A stretch of 5,334 nt of DNA. Source: Candidatus Aminicenantota bacterium (GTDB lineage Bacteria > Acidobacteriota > Aminicenantia > Aminicenantales > Saccharicenantaceae). Both the position numbers and the translations under genes were made by a program. Where the stretch lies: positions 1 to 5,334 of the forward strand of contig JAPKZE010000416.1 of assembly GCA_026393955.1 (NCBI GenBank), read 5' to 3'. The first letter of the stretch is position 1. Every line of letters begins with the position of its first letter. The notes beneath the pieces are model-generated. The model was not told the DNA's origin, searched no databases, and saw nothing but the letters and a program-made list of their open reading frames with translations. Positions 1 to 5,334 of this stretch are shown piece after piece.

Positions 1-838
1 GGCCGTCGATGCCGTAGACGTCGGTGGAGTGGGCCCCGCCCTTCGTCGGCTCTCCGACGAGCCTGGCCCTCTTCAGGGCCTGCATGTCGTAGGCGTAGGC
101 CTCGGAGGCGGAGAAGGTGTTCGGCCCCGTCAGGACGAAGATGGGGACGTCGAGGCGCGGCTCCACGCCGATATCCCGGCGGGTCCAGCTCTCGGTCAGG
201 GCTCCGGTTTGACGGGCGAACGATCCGCTCAGCTGGGTCGGGTACGGCAGGAAGTAGCTGCTCAGGTAGTCCCCCGAGCCGCCGCCGTTCTCCCGGACGT
301 CGATGATGATGGCGCGGGCGTTGGACAGGAAGGTCATGGCGGCGACGGCCATGTCCTTGGCTTGGTCGAAGGAATAGAACCGCCGCAGATCGATATAGCC
401 GATGCCCGGCTCGATCCATTCCAGTTTTTGGAATCCGACGTTCTCCTTGAGTCTGAGACGGAAATAGCGGACGGGGTGATGGAGGGAGCCGGAGGCCTTC
501 TCGCCGACGTCGCTGGGTATCATCACCCGGAAATTCAGATGCTTGTCGTGGCTGATAGCGATGAGGTCGGCGGTGACCGTCTCCGCGAAGATCTTGGCGT
601 CGGTCAACGCGTCATAGGCCCCGGCGGCGCATTTCGCCCGGAAGGCGTCGGCGAAGCCCTTGGACTTGTCCTCGAGGACGTACTTGGTCTCGACGATCTC
701 GGCGACCTTCCGAAGGACGCCGTCCCGGTAGGTTTTGTCCGCGACGCCCGCCGCTTTCTGGGTATCGGCTTGAAGGGGCCGGCCCAAAGACCAGACGGCG
801 AGAACGGCCAGACAAAGGACGAGCATTGTTTTTCGCAT
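1..838 (-). CDS. Exported S41-family serine peptidase (tricorn/IRBP-like), C-terminus cut by window edge
   Basis: The frame is open from ATG at 838 to the left edge, giving 279 residues with no stop. Residues 1-24 form a Sec signal peptide (MRK, hydrophobic core, likely cleavage after PLQA), so the enzyme acts in the periplasm or outside the cell. S41 hallmarks follow in order: the HDKHLNF segment, whose H100 is the likely catalytic His of the tricorn-like type; the strand GYIDLRRF at 147-154; AIIIDVRENGGGSGDY at about 176-191; the nucleophile motif TFSASEAYAYD with S243; and GEPTKGGAH at 263-271. Only about 45 residues separate the His segment from GYIDL, too few for the PDZ domain found in CtpA/Tsp enzymes. 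The CtpA/Tsp catalytic Lys position is Gly here, so it fits the PDZ-less S41 group. The start is supported by AGGGGAGG nine bases upstream. It follows the broken M28 gene on the same strand after 123 bases and could be co-transcribed. The family call is firm; the substrate is unknown. Confidence 0.9.
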   Translation of the reverse strand, partial: MRKTMLVLCLAVLAVWSLGRPLQADTQKAAGVADKTYRDGVLRKVAEIVETKYVLEDKSKGFADAFRAKCAAGAYDALTDAKIFAETVTADLIAISHDKHLNFRVMIPSDVGEKASGSLHHPVRYFRLRLKENVGFQKLEWIEPGIGYIDLRRFYSFDQAKDMAVAAMTFLSNARAIIIDVRENGGGSGDYLSSYFLPYPTQLSGSFARQTGALTESWTRRDIGVEPRLDVPIFVLTGPNTFSASEAYAYDMQALKRARLVGEPTKGGAHSTDVYGIDG

Positions 839-961
839 AGGCGTCGACCTCCCCTAAAAAAGCGCGGCATGTCCGGCGGGATCGTTCACAAAGCACCGCC
901 TCAATCGCAGCACAAAACGTGCCAGGCGATCCCAGGCGAGCCGGAGCCGCGCCGGGTAAAA
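839..961 (-). other. Short intergenic gap between the M28 and S41 genes
   Basis: This 123-base gap separates the stop of the M28 gene from the start of the S41 gene. Apart from the S41 ribosome binding site I see only a T6 run on the minus strand (856-861) without a convincing stem before it, and a small tandem CCAGGCGA (922-929 and 932-939). No clear promoter or terminator is visible, so read-through from the M28 gene into S41 is possible. Confidence 0.5.
848..855 (-). promoter_or_regulatory. Shine-Dalgarno site of the S41 peptidase
   Basis: AGGGGAGG on the minus strand lies 9 bases before the ATG at 838. It fixes that start, which also gives a complete signal peptide. Confidence 0.7.
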
Positions 962-2119
962 TTACTTTACGGACTCGCGCTTGAACGAGCTCGTCGGCAC
1001 GAACTGCGGCAGGTCCTTCCGCTCCTGGAGAATGGCGATGATGCCCCGGGCCCAGTCGACGATCTGGACCGCGCCGCGCAGGTCCCAGTCGGGCTGGACC
1101 TCGTCGCCGACCTTGTGGTACTTCGTCCGCCGGTAATCCTCGAACTGGCGCTGGACGAGGCCCTTATCCGGGCCCTTGGCCACGATGCCCTGGCTCAGCC
1201 AAACGCCGGGAATGCCGGCCCGGGCGAAGGAGATCTGGTCGGACCGGTAGAAGAAGCCTAGCTCGCCGTTCCGCTCGGGCGTGTAGCGCAGGCCCATCTT
1301 CTCGGCGGCCTCACGGCAAACGGCGTCGAGGTCGGAGTGCCGGGCCCCGATGGCGAAGACGTCCTCGGTCTCGCCCCAGACGTTGGTCATCTCGAAGTTG
1401 ATGTCCGCGACGACCGTGTCCTTCTTGAACGGCAGATGGCGCGCGAAATACGACGAGCCGAGGATGAGCTGCTCCTCGGCCGTGACGGCGACGAAGCAGA
1501 GGTCGTCCTTGAGCCGGTCCGGGCGCTGGGCGTAGAACCCGGCCGTGGCCAGCAGGGCCGCCGACGCGGAGCAGTTGTCCACCGCCCCGTTGTAGATCTG
1601 GTCGCCCTGGAGCGTTTCGTCCTTGCCGAAGTGATCGTAGTGGGCCGAGAGGACGATCGTCCGGCCGCTCGCCGCGGGATGCTTGGCCCGGACGATGCCG
1701 GCGACGTTGACGCCGTCGACGGTCCGGAACTCGCGGTGCTGGCGGACCGTCGCCTTCAGGCCCAGCGGAACCGGCGCGAAGTCCGGCGTCTCGGCCTTTT
1801 CGCGCAGGGCCTTGCGGTCGAGCTTGGCCGCGGCCAGGACGCGGTCGGCCGTCTCCCCGCTCGTCCAGCCCTCGAAGAGAAGCCGGCGGTCCCGGTCGGG
1901 GTCGAAGAAGCTCTCGTTGCCCCAGGACGCCCGAAGCACGTCCCAGCCGTAGGCCGCGCCCTTGGTGTCGTGGATGATGAGGACGCCGGCCGCGCCGAGC
2001 TCGGTCGCTTTCTCGTACTTGTAGGGCCACCGGCCGTAGTAGGTCATGTCCTCGCCGTCGAAGACGCCGCCGGGGCGGTTACCCGGCTCGTTGACCTCGA
2101 CGAGCAGGACCTTGCCCGC
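962..2119 (-). CDS. C-terminal catalytic fragment of the broken M28 peptidase
   Basis: In this frame recognisable sequence begins with GKVLLVEVNEPG near 2116. The first in-frame ATG is at 2047 (MTYYGRWPYKYEK, 361 residues from there). Residues 1-60 from that ATG finish the PA domain (ELGAAGVLIIHDTKGAAYGWD). The M28 catalytic set is complete: SAHYDHFG with zinc ligand H136, NGAVDN with bridging D157, TAEEQ with catalytic E191 and ligand E192, ADINFE with D215, and TKYHKVGDE with H311. So the domain was functional until recently. ATG 2047 lies inside the domain, has only a weak purine-rich stretch before it, and would give a product with no signal sequence, so it is probably not a natural start. 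The frame upstream of 2119 reads Pro/Ser/Arg-rich out-of-frame sequence. Confidence 0.75.
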   Translation of the reverse strand, partial: AGKVLLVEVNEPGNRPGGVFDGEDMTYYGRWPYKYEKATELGAAGVLIIHDTKGAAYGWDVLRASWGNESFFDPDRDRRLLFEGWTSGETADRVLAAAKLDRKALREKAETPDFAPVPLGLKATVRQHREFRTVDGVNVAGIVRAKHPAASGRTIVLSAHYDHFGKDETLQGDQIYNGAVDNCSASAALLATAGFYAQRPDRLKDDLCFVAVTAEEQLILGSSYFARHLPFKKDTVVADINFEMTNVWGETEDVFAIGARHSDLDAVCREAAEKMGLRYTPERNGELGFFYRSDQISFARAGIPGVWLSQGIVAKGPDKGLVQRQFEDYRRTKYHKVGDEVQPDWDLRGAVQIVDWARGIIAILQERKDLPQFVPTSSFKRESVK

Positions 2120-2453
2120 GGGCGATGGCGACGCCGGGGCCGTTGATCTCGAGCGAGGCCTGGGGATCGGGCCGGGAGCCCTTGAGGGGGAAGGTCTGCC
2201 TGTAGCTGGCGCCGAAGGCGGGCTCGAGGCCCATGGTCCGGAAGAAATCCTCGTGGTAGCGGGCGGCCAGCTCGATGCCCCTGGTCCCGACCGCCCGCCC
2301 CTCCAACTGGTCGCTCGAGAGGTACTTGATGTGGGCCGCGATCTCGTCGACCGTGACCGGCTCCACCCGGTCCCGGGCGCCCTGGCAGCCGGCCAGGACG
2401 AGGAGCGCCGCGGCTCCGGCGAAAACTGCGATCCGCGCCTTGAGGTCGTTCAT
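2079..2453 (-). CDS. N-terminal fragment of the broken M28 lipoprotein peptidase
   Basis: The fragment has 124 codons. Residues 1-23 are a lipoprotein signal: a basic residue near the N-terminus, the hydrophobic stretch AVFAGAAALLVLAGC, lipobox L20-A21-G22-C23, with Gln at +2. Residues 44-66 (YLSSDQLEGRAVGTRG and following) are the usual entry motif of PA-type M28 peptidases, followed by MGLEPAFGASYRQTFPL at 74-90. Homology-like sequence ends at about residue 111. The last 13 residues, rich in Gly, Arg and Gln, are out-of-frame sequence before the stop. ATG 2453 is preferred over a GTG/ATG-type start farther upstream (to 2519) because it puts the lipoprotein signal at the N-terminus and has GGAGG four bases before it. 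Alone this fragment has no catalytic residues. Confidence 0.75.
   Translation of the reverse strand: MNDLKARIAVFAGAAALLVLAGCQGARDRVEPVTVDEIAAHIKYLSSDQLEGRAVGTRGIELAARYHEDFFRTMGLEPAFGASYRQTFPLKGSRPDPQASLEINGPGVAIARGQGPARRGQRAG
2114..2121 (-). other. Deletion/frameshift junction inside the M28 gene
   Basis: On the minus strand the upstream frame reads ...GVAIA up to about 2121, and the downstream frame picks up at GGC AAG GTC (GKV) from 2116. The CG-rich bases CGCGGG lie at the joint, so the exact breakpoint cannot be fixed. Moving from one frame to the other requires a net loss of 3k+2 bases relative to an intact gene. Confidence 0.6.
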
Positions 2454-2457
2454 CGGT

Positions 2458-2462
2458 CCTCC
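2458..2462 (-). promoter_or_regulatory. Shine-Dalgarno site of the M28 lipoprotein gene
   Basis: GGAGG on the minus strand sits 4 bases before ATG 2453. The spacing is slightly short. It supports 2453 as the start. Confidence 0.55.
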
Positions 2463-2489
2463 GGGACGAACAGGTTTACTACGGCCAAG

Positions 2490-2498
2490 ACTATACCA
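2490..2498 (-). promoter_or_regulatory. Candidate extended -10 promoter for the M28 gene
   Basis: The minus strand reads TGGTATAGT, matching the extended -10 pattern TGnTATAAT with one difference in the hexamer. Transcription would begin near 2483, about 30 bases before ATG 2453. There is no good -35 at 17 bases; TTGACC at 2504-2509 is only 8 bases upstream and cannot serve as one. The call rests on the hexamer, the TG element and the position only. Confidence 0.4.
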
Positions 2499-2558
2499 GA
2501 CGGGGTCAAACCTACGCAATGCCAGAATCCGGCATTGCGCAGGCTTGACCCCGTCCGG
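2496..2558. repeat. Imperfect palindrome, 28-nt arms with 7-nt loop (REP/MITE-like)
   Basis: Left arm 2496-2523 and right arm 2531-2558 are inverted copies around the loop AGAATCC. Twenty-five of 28 positions pair. The three exceptions are A2498/C2556, A2510/C2544 and A2514/C2540. Each is A-C on the plus strand but U-G on the minus strand, so a minus-strand RNA would form an unbroken 28-bp stem. Each arm reads TTGACCCCGTC outward. The size and form resemble REP or small MITE-like hairpins, some of which are mobilised by tyrosine (RAYT) transposases. No transposase is present and no second copy occurs in this window. It lies between two divergent genes, so it cannot terminate either of them. 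Confidence 0.85.
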
Positions 2559-2561
2559 AGG

Positions 2562-2590
2562 TTGACCGGGCCGGGGCTTTGGCCTAACAT
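2562..2590 (+). promoter_or_regulatory. Sigma-70-type promoter for the DUF6305-like gene
   Basis: The -35 box TTGACC (2562-2567) and -10 box TAACAT (2585-2590) are separated by exactly 17 bases. Transcription would start near 2597, leaving a 5' leader of about 33 bases that ends with a good Shine-Dalgarno site. Spacing and both hexamers fit the housekeeping consensus well. The promoter begins three bases after the palindrome ends. Confidence 0.6.
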
Positions 2591-2604
2591 GGGCTCCTGA
2601 GCCC
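2591..2604. repeat. Short inverted repeat at the expected transcription start
   Basis: GGGCTC and GAGCCC flank a 2-base centre, directly after the -10 box and spanning the predicted start of transcription. This could be a small operator or start-site dyad. A 6-bp repeat in GC-rich DNA can also arise by chance. Confidence 0.4.
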
Positions 2605-2616
2605 TGCGCATCGACG

Positions 2617-2623
2617 AAAGGAG
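2617..2623 (+). promoter_or_regulatory. Shine-Dalgarno site of the DUF6305-like gene
   Basis: AAAGGAG lies 6 bases before ATG 2630, near-ideal in sequence and spacing, and fixes that start. Confidence 0.75.
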
Positions 2624-2629
2624 CGAACC

Positions 2630-3241
2630 ATGTCCAGACTCCATAGATCCGCCGCGGTCCTCGCCGCCGCCGCCCTCGTCATCCTGGCCCCGGCCGCCCT
2701 CCGGCCCCAAGCCCAGGAGGCCAAGGCCGAGCTGCCCGTCCTCATCACCTCCTGCGGCCAGAGCAACGGGCCGACGACCATCAAGGTCGTTATGCAGCGG
2801 CTGAAGATGCCCTTCGACATCGATCCCCTGGCCGGCCCCGAAACTCTCCAAGCAAAGGCCAAAGCGGGCACGCCCTACAAGACGCTCATCATCACCATGG
2901 GGGCCAGCCTCAAGGGCATGGGCGCGGCCGGCATCGAGATCGAGGACGAGCTCGGCCGGGCCGCCGCCCTCATCGCCGAGGCCCGCAAGCAGGGCATCCA
3001 GATCATCGGCGCCCACATCGAGGGCATGAAGCGCCGCTCCCAGGGCGCGGCCGCCGGCGACACGACCGACGAGCAGACCATCGACGCCGTGGCCCCGAAC
3101 TCGAACATCCTCCTCGTCTACAAGGAAGGGAACGCCGACGGCCGCTTCACGACCATCGCCCAGGCCAAGAAGATCCCGCTGATCGAGTTCGAAAAGACCG
3201 TGGACCTCATCCCGACCCTGGAGAAGCTGTTCGCAAAATAA
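2630..3241 (+). CDS. Small secreted DUF6305-like protein, function unknown
   Basis: The protein has 203 residues. Residues 1-28 are a Sec signal peptide (basic SRLHR, Ala/Leu/Val core, likely cleavage after RPQA), so the mature protein of about 175 residues is exported. The mature part reads as an alternating beta/alpha fold: PVLITSCGQSNGP (36-48), KTLIITMGASLKGMGAAGIEIEDELGR (84-110), GIQIIGAHIEGMKRR (122-136), NILLVYKEGNADGRF (159-173) and KKIPLIEF (180-187). From memory this pattern (TS-GQS near the start, GAS-KG-GAAG in the middle, then RR and EGN-DG-F) matches the DUF6305 family, which has no known activity. C42 is the only cysteine. The gene has its own promoter and ribosome binding site, is divergent from the broken M28 gene and ends 6 bases from the stop of the convergent M28 gene. 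I assign no enzymatic role. Confidence 0.85.
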   Translation: MSRLHRSAAVLAAAALVILAPAALRPQAQEAKAELPVLITSCGQSNGPTTIKVVMQRLKMPFDIDPLAGPETLQAKAKAGTPYKTLIITMGASLKGMGAAGIEIEDELGRAAALIAEARKQGIQIIGAHIEGMKRRSQGAAAGDTTDEQTIDAVAPNSNILLVYKEGNADGRFTTIAQAKKIPLIEFEKTVDLIPTLEKLFAK

Positions 3242-3247
3242 GGTCTT

Positions 3248-5334
3248 TTATTTCTTCTTGATCGTGATCAGACCGAGCTTTTCCTGGATGCCGACCCACT
3301 TCTCGACTTCGAGGAGGTCGATCGGCTCGAATTCGGCCGAGGCGGCGTCGCGGATGTCGAGGACGGACCGCTCCCCGTCGACGAAGTTCCGGAGCTCGGT
3401 CTCCGCCATCATGATCGACGGGGACGGCTGGTAGTTGAGCTTCCGCATCTCCTCCCGGAGCCCCCACAGGCTCATCATGTCACCCATCTTCTCGGTCCGG
3501 ACGGGAACGAGGCCGGCCAGCCGCGATTCGTCCTTGGTCGGCCCGGCCTTCCCGGGTTTGACGCCGAGCGCCTTGCAGCGCGCAGCGTAGAGGTCGTCGA
3601 CGCCCTGGATGTGAACGGCCCGCACGGCGTCCAGTCCGGCCAGGCGGCCTTTCAGCACGGCTTCCGCCGCGTCAGCCGCGCCGAAGAAAAACCCGACCGA
3701 GGCCACGGTCTTCTTCTCCCGGACGAAGCCCTGGTCGACCAGGACCCGGGCCTCCCGCACGGCCTCGTGGACCGATTTCGCATCGGCGGCCAGGAGCAGC
3801 CGTTCCGCCCGAGCCTTGTCCTCCCCGAGCCGGCCGCCCTGCCGGGCCGAGATCTCGGCCATCATCCGCCCGGCTTCGGCCGGTCCCGCGTTGGCCAGGA
3901 ATTCGGCGGCGGCCGCGGAGATGGCCACGACGCGCTTGAGCTGGGTCGCGTCGGACTTATCCGGCGTGTCGCCGCTCGTGTGGTACCACTGGTCGGGCCA
4001 GACGTTGATCGAGACGGCCGGGATGCGGACGCCGCCGTCGAGGAAGACGATGTGGTCGCTCCCGCCCGAGTAGCGCTCGACGAGGAAATAGAAGGGATCG
4101 CGGGATCCGGTCGGCGCCAGGATGCCGCCCGTTTGCCAGTTGGACTCCTGGGCGTCGCGCTGGGAATCGCCCATCCACTCGAGGTAAGCGGCCATGACGT
4201 CATTGAGGCAGGTCGGCAGCGACCAGGGCGTCTGGTTGAGGCGGAAGTAGCTCTGGTTCTTGATGAGCCCCTCACCCACCATGTCCAGGTTGATGTTGGC
4301 GAAGATCCTCTTCTTGATGTCCGGGTTCAGCCGGAGGTAGGCCGCGGTCCCGGATATCTCCGGGACGAAAAGGAACCGCACCGACCGCTTGAGCGGCGGG
4401 ATCTTGCCCTCGGCCACCAGCTTCTTCAGCACCCGGGCCGTCTCCAGGATGGCCGCGCACCCGGAGGCGTTGTCGTTGGCGCCCTGTTTGGCCCAGCCCT
4501 CGTACAGGTGGGCCGTGAAGACGAGCTCCTCTCCGGGCCGCTCCTTTCCCTTGATCAGGCCGAACGTCAGCTGGTCCTTGGGGTCCTTGACGACCTGGCT
4601 CTTGACCACGGCCCGGACGACGATCTTGCGGCCGCGCTCGAGGGCGTCCCGAAGCTCCTGTCCTTGCCGCTCCGAGACCATGAAGCCGAACGTGGCCCGG
4701 TCCTTCTCGGCCGGCCTCAGTCCGCCCCAGCCGACCTCGTCCCGGTCGAACTCGGGATGGCTCGACGACCAGCCGATGAGGCCGGCCGCGCCGAGCTTCT
4801 GGACCCCGATCCGCCGGGCCATCTCGGGCGGGCCGCTGACGAGCAGGATCTTGCCCTCGACGATTTTATCCTTGTAGAACTCCTCCCGGTTGCCCGGACC
4901 GACATAGACGAGCTCGGCCGTCGTGTCCGTCGTCTCGCTCCCGGAGCAGAGGCAGGCGGGGACGTCCGTGAGATCGGCGATCTTGCGCAGCTCGGGCTCG
5001 ACCAGCCAGAGCTCGGCCGATTCGGCGTCCCAGGCCGTCCGGTCCTCCGCGGGCAGGTCGACGGTGAAGGCCTCGTCGAGGCCGTATTCGCGGAGCTTCT
5101 CCAGGATGAACGCGGATTCGAAATAGCCGGTCCGGTACTCTTCGGGCTGGCGGTTCCGGTTGACCCCGGAGAGGTGGATCTCATTCTGCAGGGCCAACTC
5201 CCCGGAGGCCTCGTTGACGATGGCCCGAAGGATGTCCGGGGCGCTCGGCGCCGGGCGGGGCGGCGTGTCCTGGGCGGCGACGGCGCCGAGGAGGACGAGG
5301 CCGGCGGCGAGGGCGGCGAAAGCGGCGGCGGGCG
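3248..5334 (-). CDS. Exported PA+M28-family metallopeptidase with C-terminal extension, start codon outside window
   Basis: The frame is open from the right edge to TAA at 3248-3250, giving 694 residues counted from the first full codon (5332). It begins in a signal peptide core (AALAAGLVLLGAVAAQD), so only a few N-terminal residues are missing. A PA domain spans about 138-245 (ELVYVGPG, EGKILLVSGPPEMARR, LGAAGLIGWSS). The M28 domain spans about 265-480 with TAHLYEGW (H275), GANDNASG (D287), VPEISGT (E325), INLDMVGE (D350) and WYHTSGDTPDKSD (H451), the five zinc-ligand positions. Two features differ from classical aminopeptidases: HLY replaces HxD, and PE replaces the EE pair. Both recall the DUF4910-like branch. 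Residues 480-694 are an extension; 649-688 (DGERSVLDIRDA...LEKLGLI-like) looks like a winged helix. It probably cleaves peptides outside the cytoplasm. It is convergent with the DUF6305-like gene; no terminator is visible between them. Confidence 0.88.
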   Translation of the reverse strand, partial: PAAAFAALAAGLVLLGAVAAQDTPPRPAPSAPDILRAIVNEASGELALQNEIHLSGVNRNRQPEEYRTGYFESAFILEKLREYGLDEAFTVDLPAEDRTAWDAESAELWLVEPELRKIADLTDVPACLCSGSETTDTTAELVYVGPGNREEFYKDKIVEGKILLVSGPPEMARRIGVQKLGAAGLIGWSSSHPEFDRDEVGWGGLRPAEKDRATFGFMVSERQGQELRDALERGRKIVVRAVVKSQVVKDPKDQLTFGLIKGKERPGEELVFTAHLYEGWAKQGANDNASGCAAILETARVLKKLVAEGKIPPLKRSVRFLFVPEISGTAAYLRLNPDIKKRIFANINLDMVGEGLIKNQSYFRLNQTPWSLPTCLNDVMAAYLEWMGDSQRDAQESNWQTGGILAPTGSRDPFYFLVERYSGGSDHIVFLDGGVRIPAVSINVWPDQWYHTSGDTPDKSDATQLKRVVAISAAAAEFLANAGPAEAGRMMAEISARQGGRLGEDKARAERLLLAADAKSVHEAVREARVLVDQGFVREKKTVASVGFFFGAADAAEAVLKGRLAGLDAVRAVHIQGVDDLYAARCKALGVKPGKAGPTKDESRLAGLVPVRTEKMGDMMSLWGLREEMRKLNYQPSPSIMMAETELRNFVDGERSVLDIRDAASAEFEPIDLLEVEKWVGIQEKLGLITIKKK

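Larger units (their letters stand above)
962..2453 (-). pseudogene. M28-family zinc metallopeptidase lipoprotein, disrupted by internal deletion and frameshift
   Basis: Two minus-strand frames carry the two halves of one M28 peptidase. The first starts at ATG 2453 and stops at 2079. The second is open through 2119 and ends in TAA at 962-964. They overlap, and the second frame is one base ahead of the first. Family proteins of this type normally have about 45-60 residues of PA domain, including a conserved stretch resembling FVGYGI-APEY-WDDYKG, between the first-half sequence ending near GVAIA and the second-half sequence beginning GKVLLVEVNEPG. Here those two sequences directly abut near 2114-2121. 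The simplest reading is a deletion of 3k+2 bases, which both removes part of the PA domain and shifts the frame. The parts on either side are well conserved, so the event looks recent, or it is an assembly error. An intact copy would be a periplasm-facing lipoprotein aminopeptidase of roughly 540-560 residues (family knowledge). Confidence 0.75.

Noticed and set aside
856..861. T6 run on the minus strand as an intrinsic terminator after the M28 gene
   Set aside because: I could not pair the bases before it into a stable GC stem. It sits immediately before the S41 ribosome binding site.
922..939. Tandem CCAGGCGA copies as a regulatory repeat
   Set aside because: There are only two 8-base copies in GC-rich DNA, with no dyad and no third copy, so chance is sufficient.
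29..1261. Long plus-strand open frame of about 410 codons
   Set aside because: It lies antisense to the S41 gene and the M28 catalytic region, which carry clear family motifs. Its composition (Gly, Asp, Leu, Arg, Val) is typical of a reverse-strand shadow in GC-rich DNA.
2079..2147. Programmed ribosomal frameshift joining the two M28 frames
   Set aside because: There is no slippery heptamer followed by a stem at the overlap, and a frameshift would not restore the missing PA-domain segment.
2496..2558. Palindrome as a bidirectional transcription terminator
   Set aside because: It lies upstream of both flanking genes, which diverge from it, and neither arm is followed by a T-run.
1337..2600. 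Plus-strand open frames 1337-2146 and 2046-2600
   Set aside because: These are antisense to the M28 halves, have low-complexity Arg/Gly/Asp-rich translations, and show no ribosome binding site or recognisable motif.
2450..3016. Minus-strand frame of 188 codons over the DUF6305-like gene
   Set aside because: It is antisense to a gene with signal peptide, promoter and ribosome binding site. Its translation is repetitive Gly/Asp/Leu sequence and it overlaps the divergent promoters.
5195..5197. TTG at 5197 as the start of the second M28 gene
   Set aside because: The frame stays open to the window edge, and the upstream part encodes a typical signal peptide core and Ala-rich cleavage site. This TTG is an internal Leu and the true start lies outside.

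Overview
The window is GC-rich bacterial DNA from an organism with a Gram-negative style envelope. The evidence is one clear lipoprotein signal, three Sec-type signal peptides, strong Shine-Dalgarno sites and exported hydrolases. The mix of M28 peptidases of the 'TYYGRWPYKYE' type, an S41 peptidase and a small DUF6305-like secreted protein suits an uncultured Acidobacteriota- or Aminicenantes-like lineage. That placement is an inference from protein style only, because there is no rRNA or other marker gene.

Layout from left to right: (1) 1-838, minus strand, an exported S41 (tricorn/IRBP-like) peptidase whose C-terminus runs off the left edge. (2) 962-2453, minus strand, an M28 metallopeptidase made as a lipoprotein. 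It is broken: the N-terminal lipoprotein frame and the zinc-catalytic frame no longer join, and part of the PA domain that should lie between them is absent. (3) 2454-2629, a divergent regulatory region with a candidate promoter on each side and a 28-nt-armed imperfect palindrome between them. (4) 2630-3241, plus strand, a small secreted DUF6305-like protein behind a well-spaced sigma-70-type promoter. (5) 3248-5334, minus strand, a second exported PA+M28 peptidase with a long C-terminal extension. It converges on gene 4 with a 6-nt gap, and its start codon lies just beyond the right edge.

Three of the four genes are exported peptidases, so the neighbourhood looks like extracytoplasmic protein or peptide degradation. 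The role of the DUF6305-like protein is unknown. I see no RNA gene, CRISPR array, insertion sequence with transposase, or defence system. The two points most worth attention are the deletion-plus-frameshift in the M28 lipoprotein gene and the palindrome between the divergent promoters. On the minus strand every mismatch of that palindrome becomes a G-U pair.
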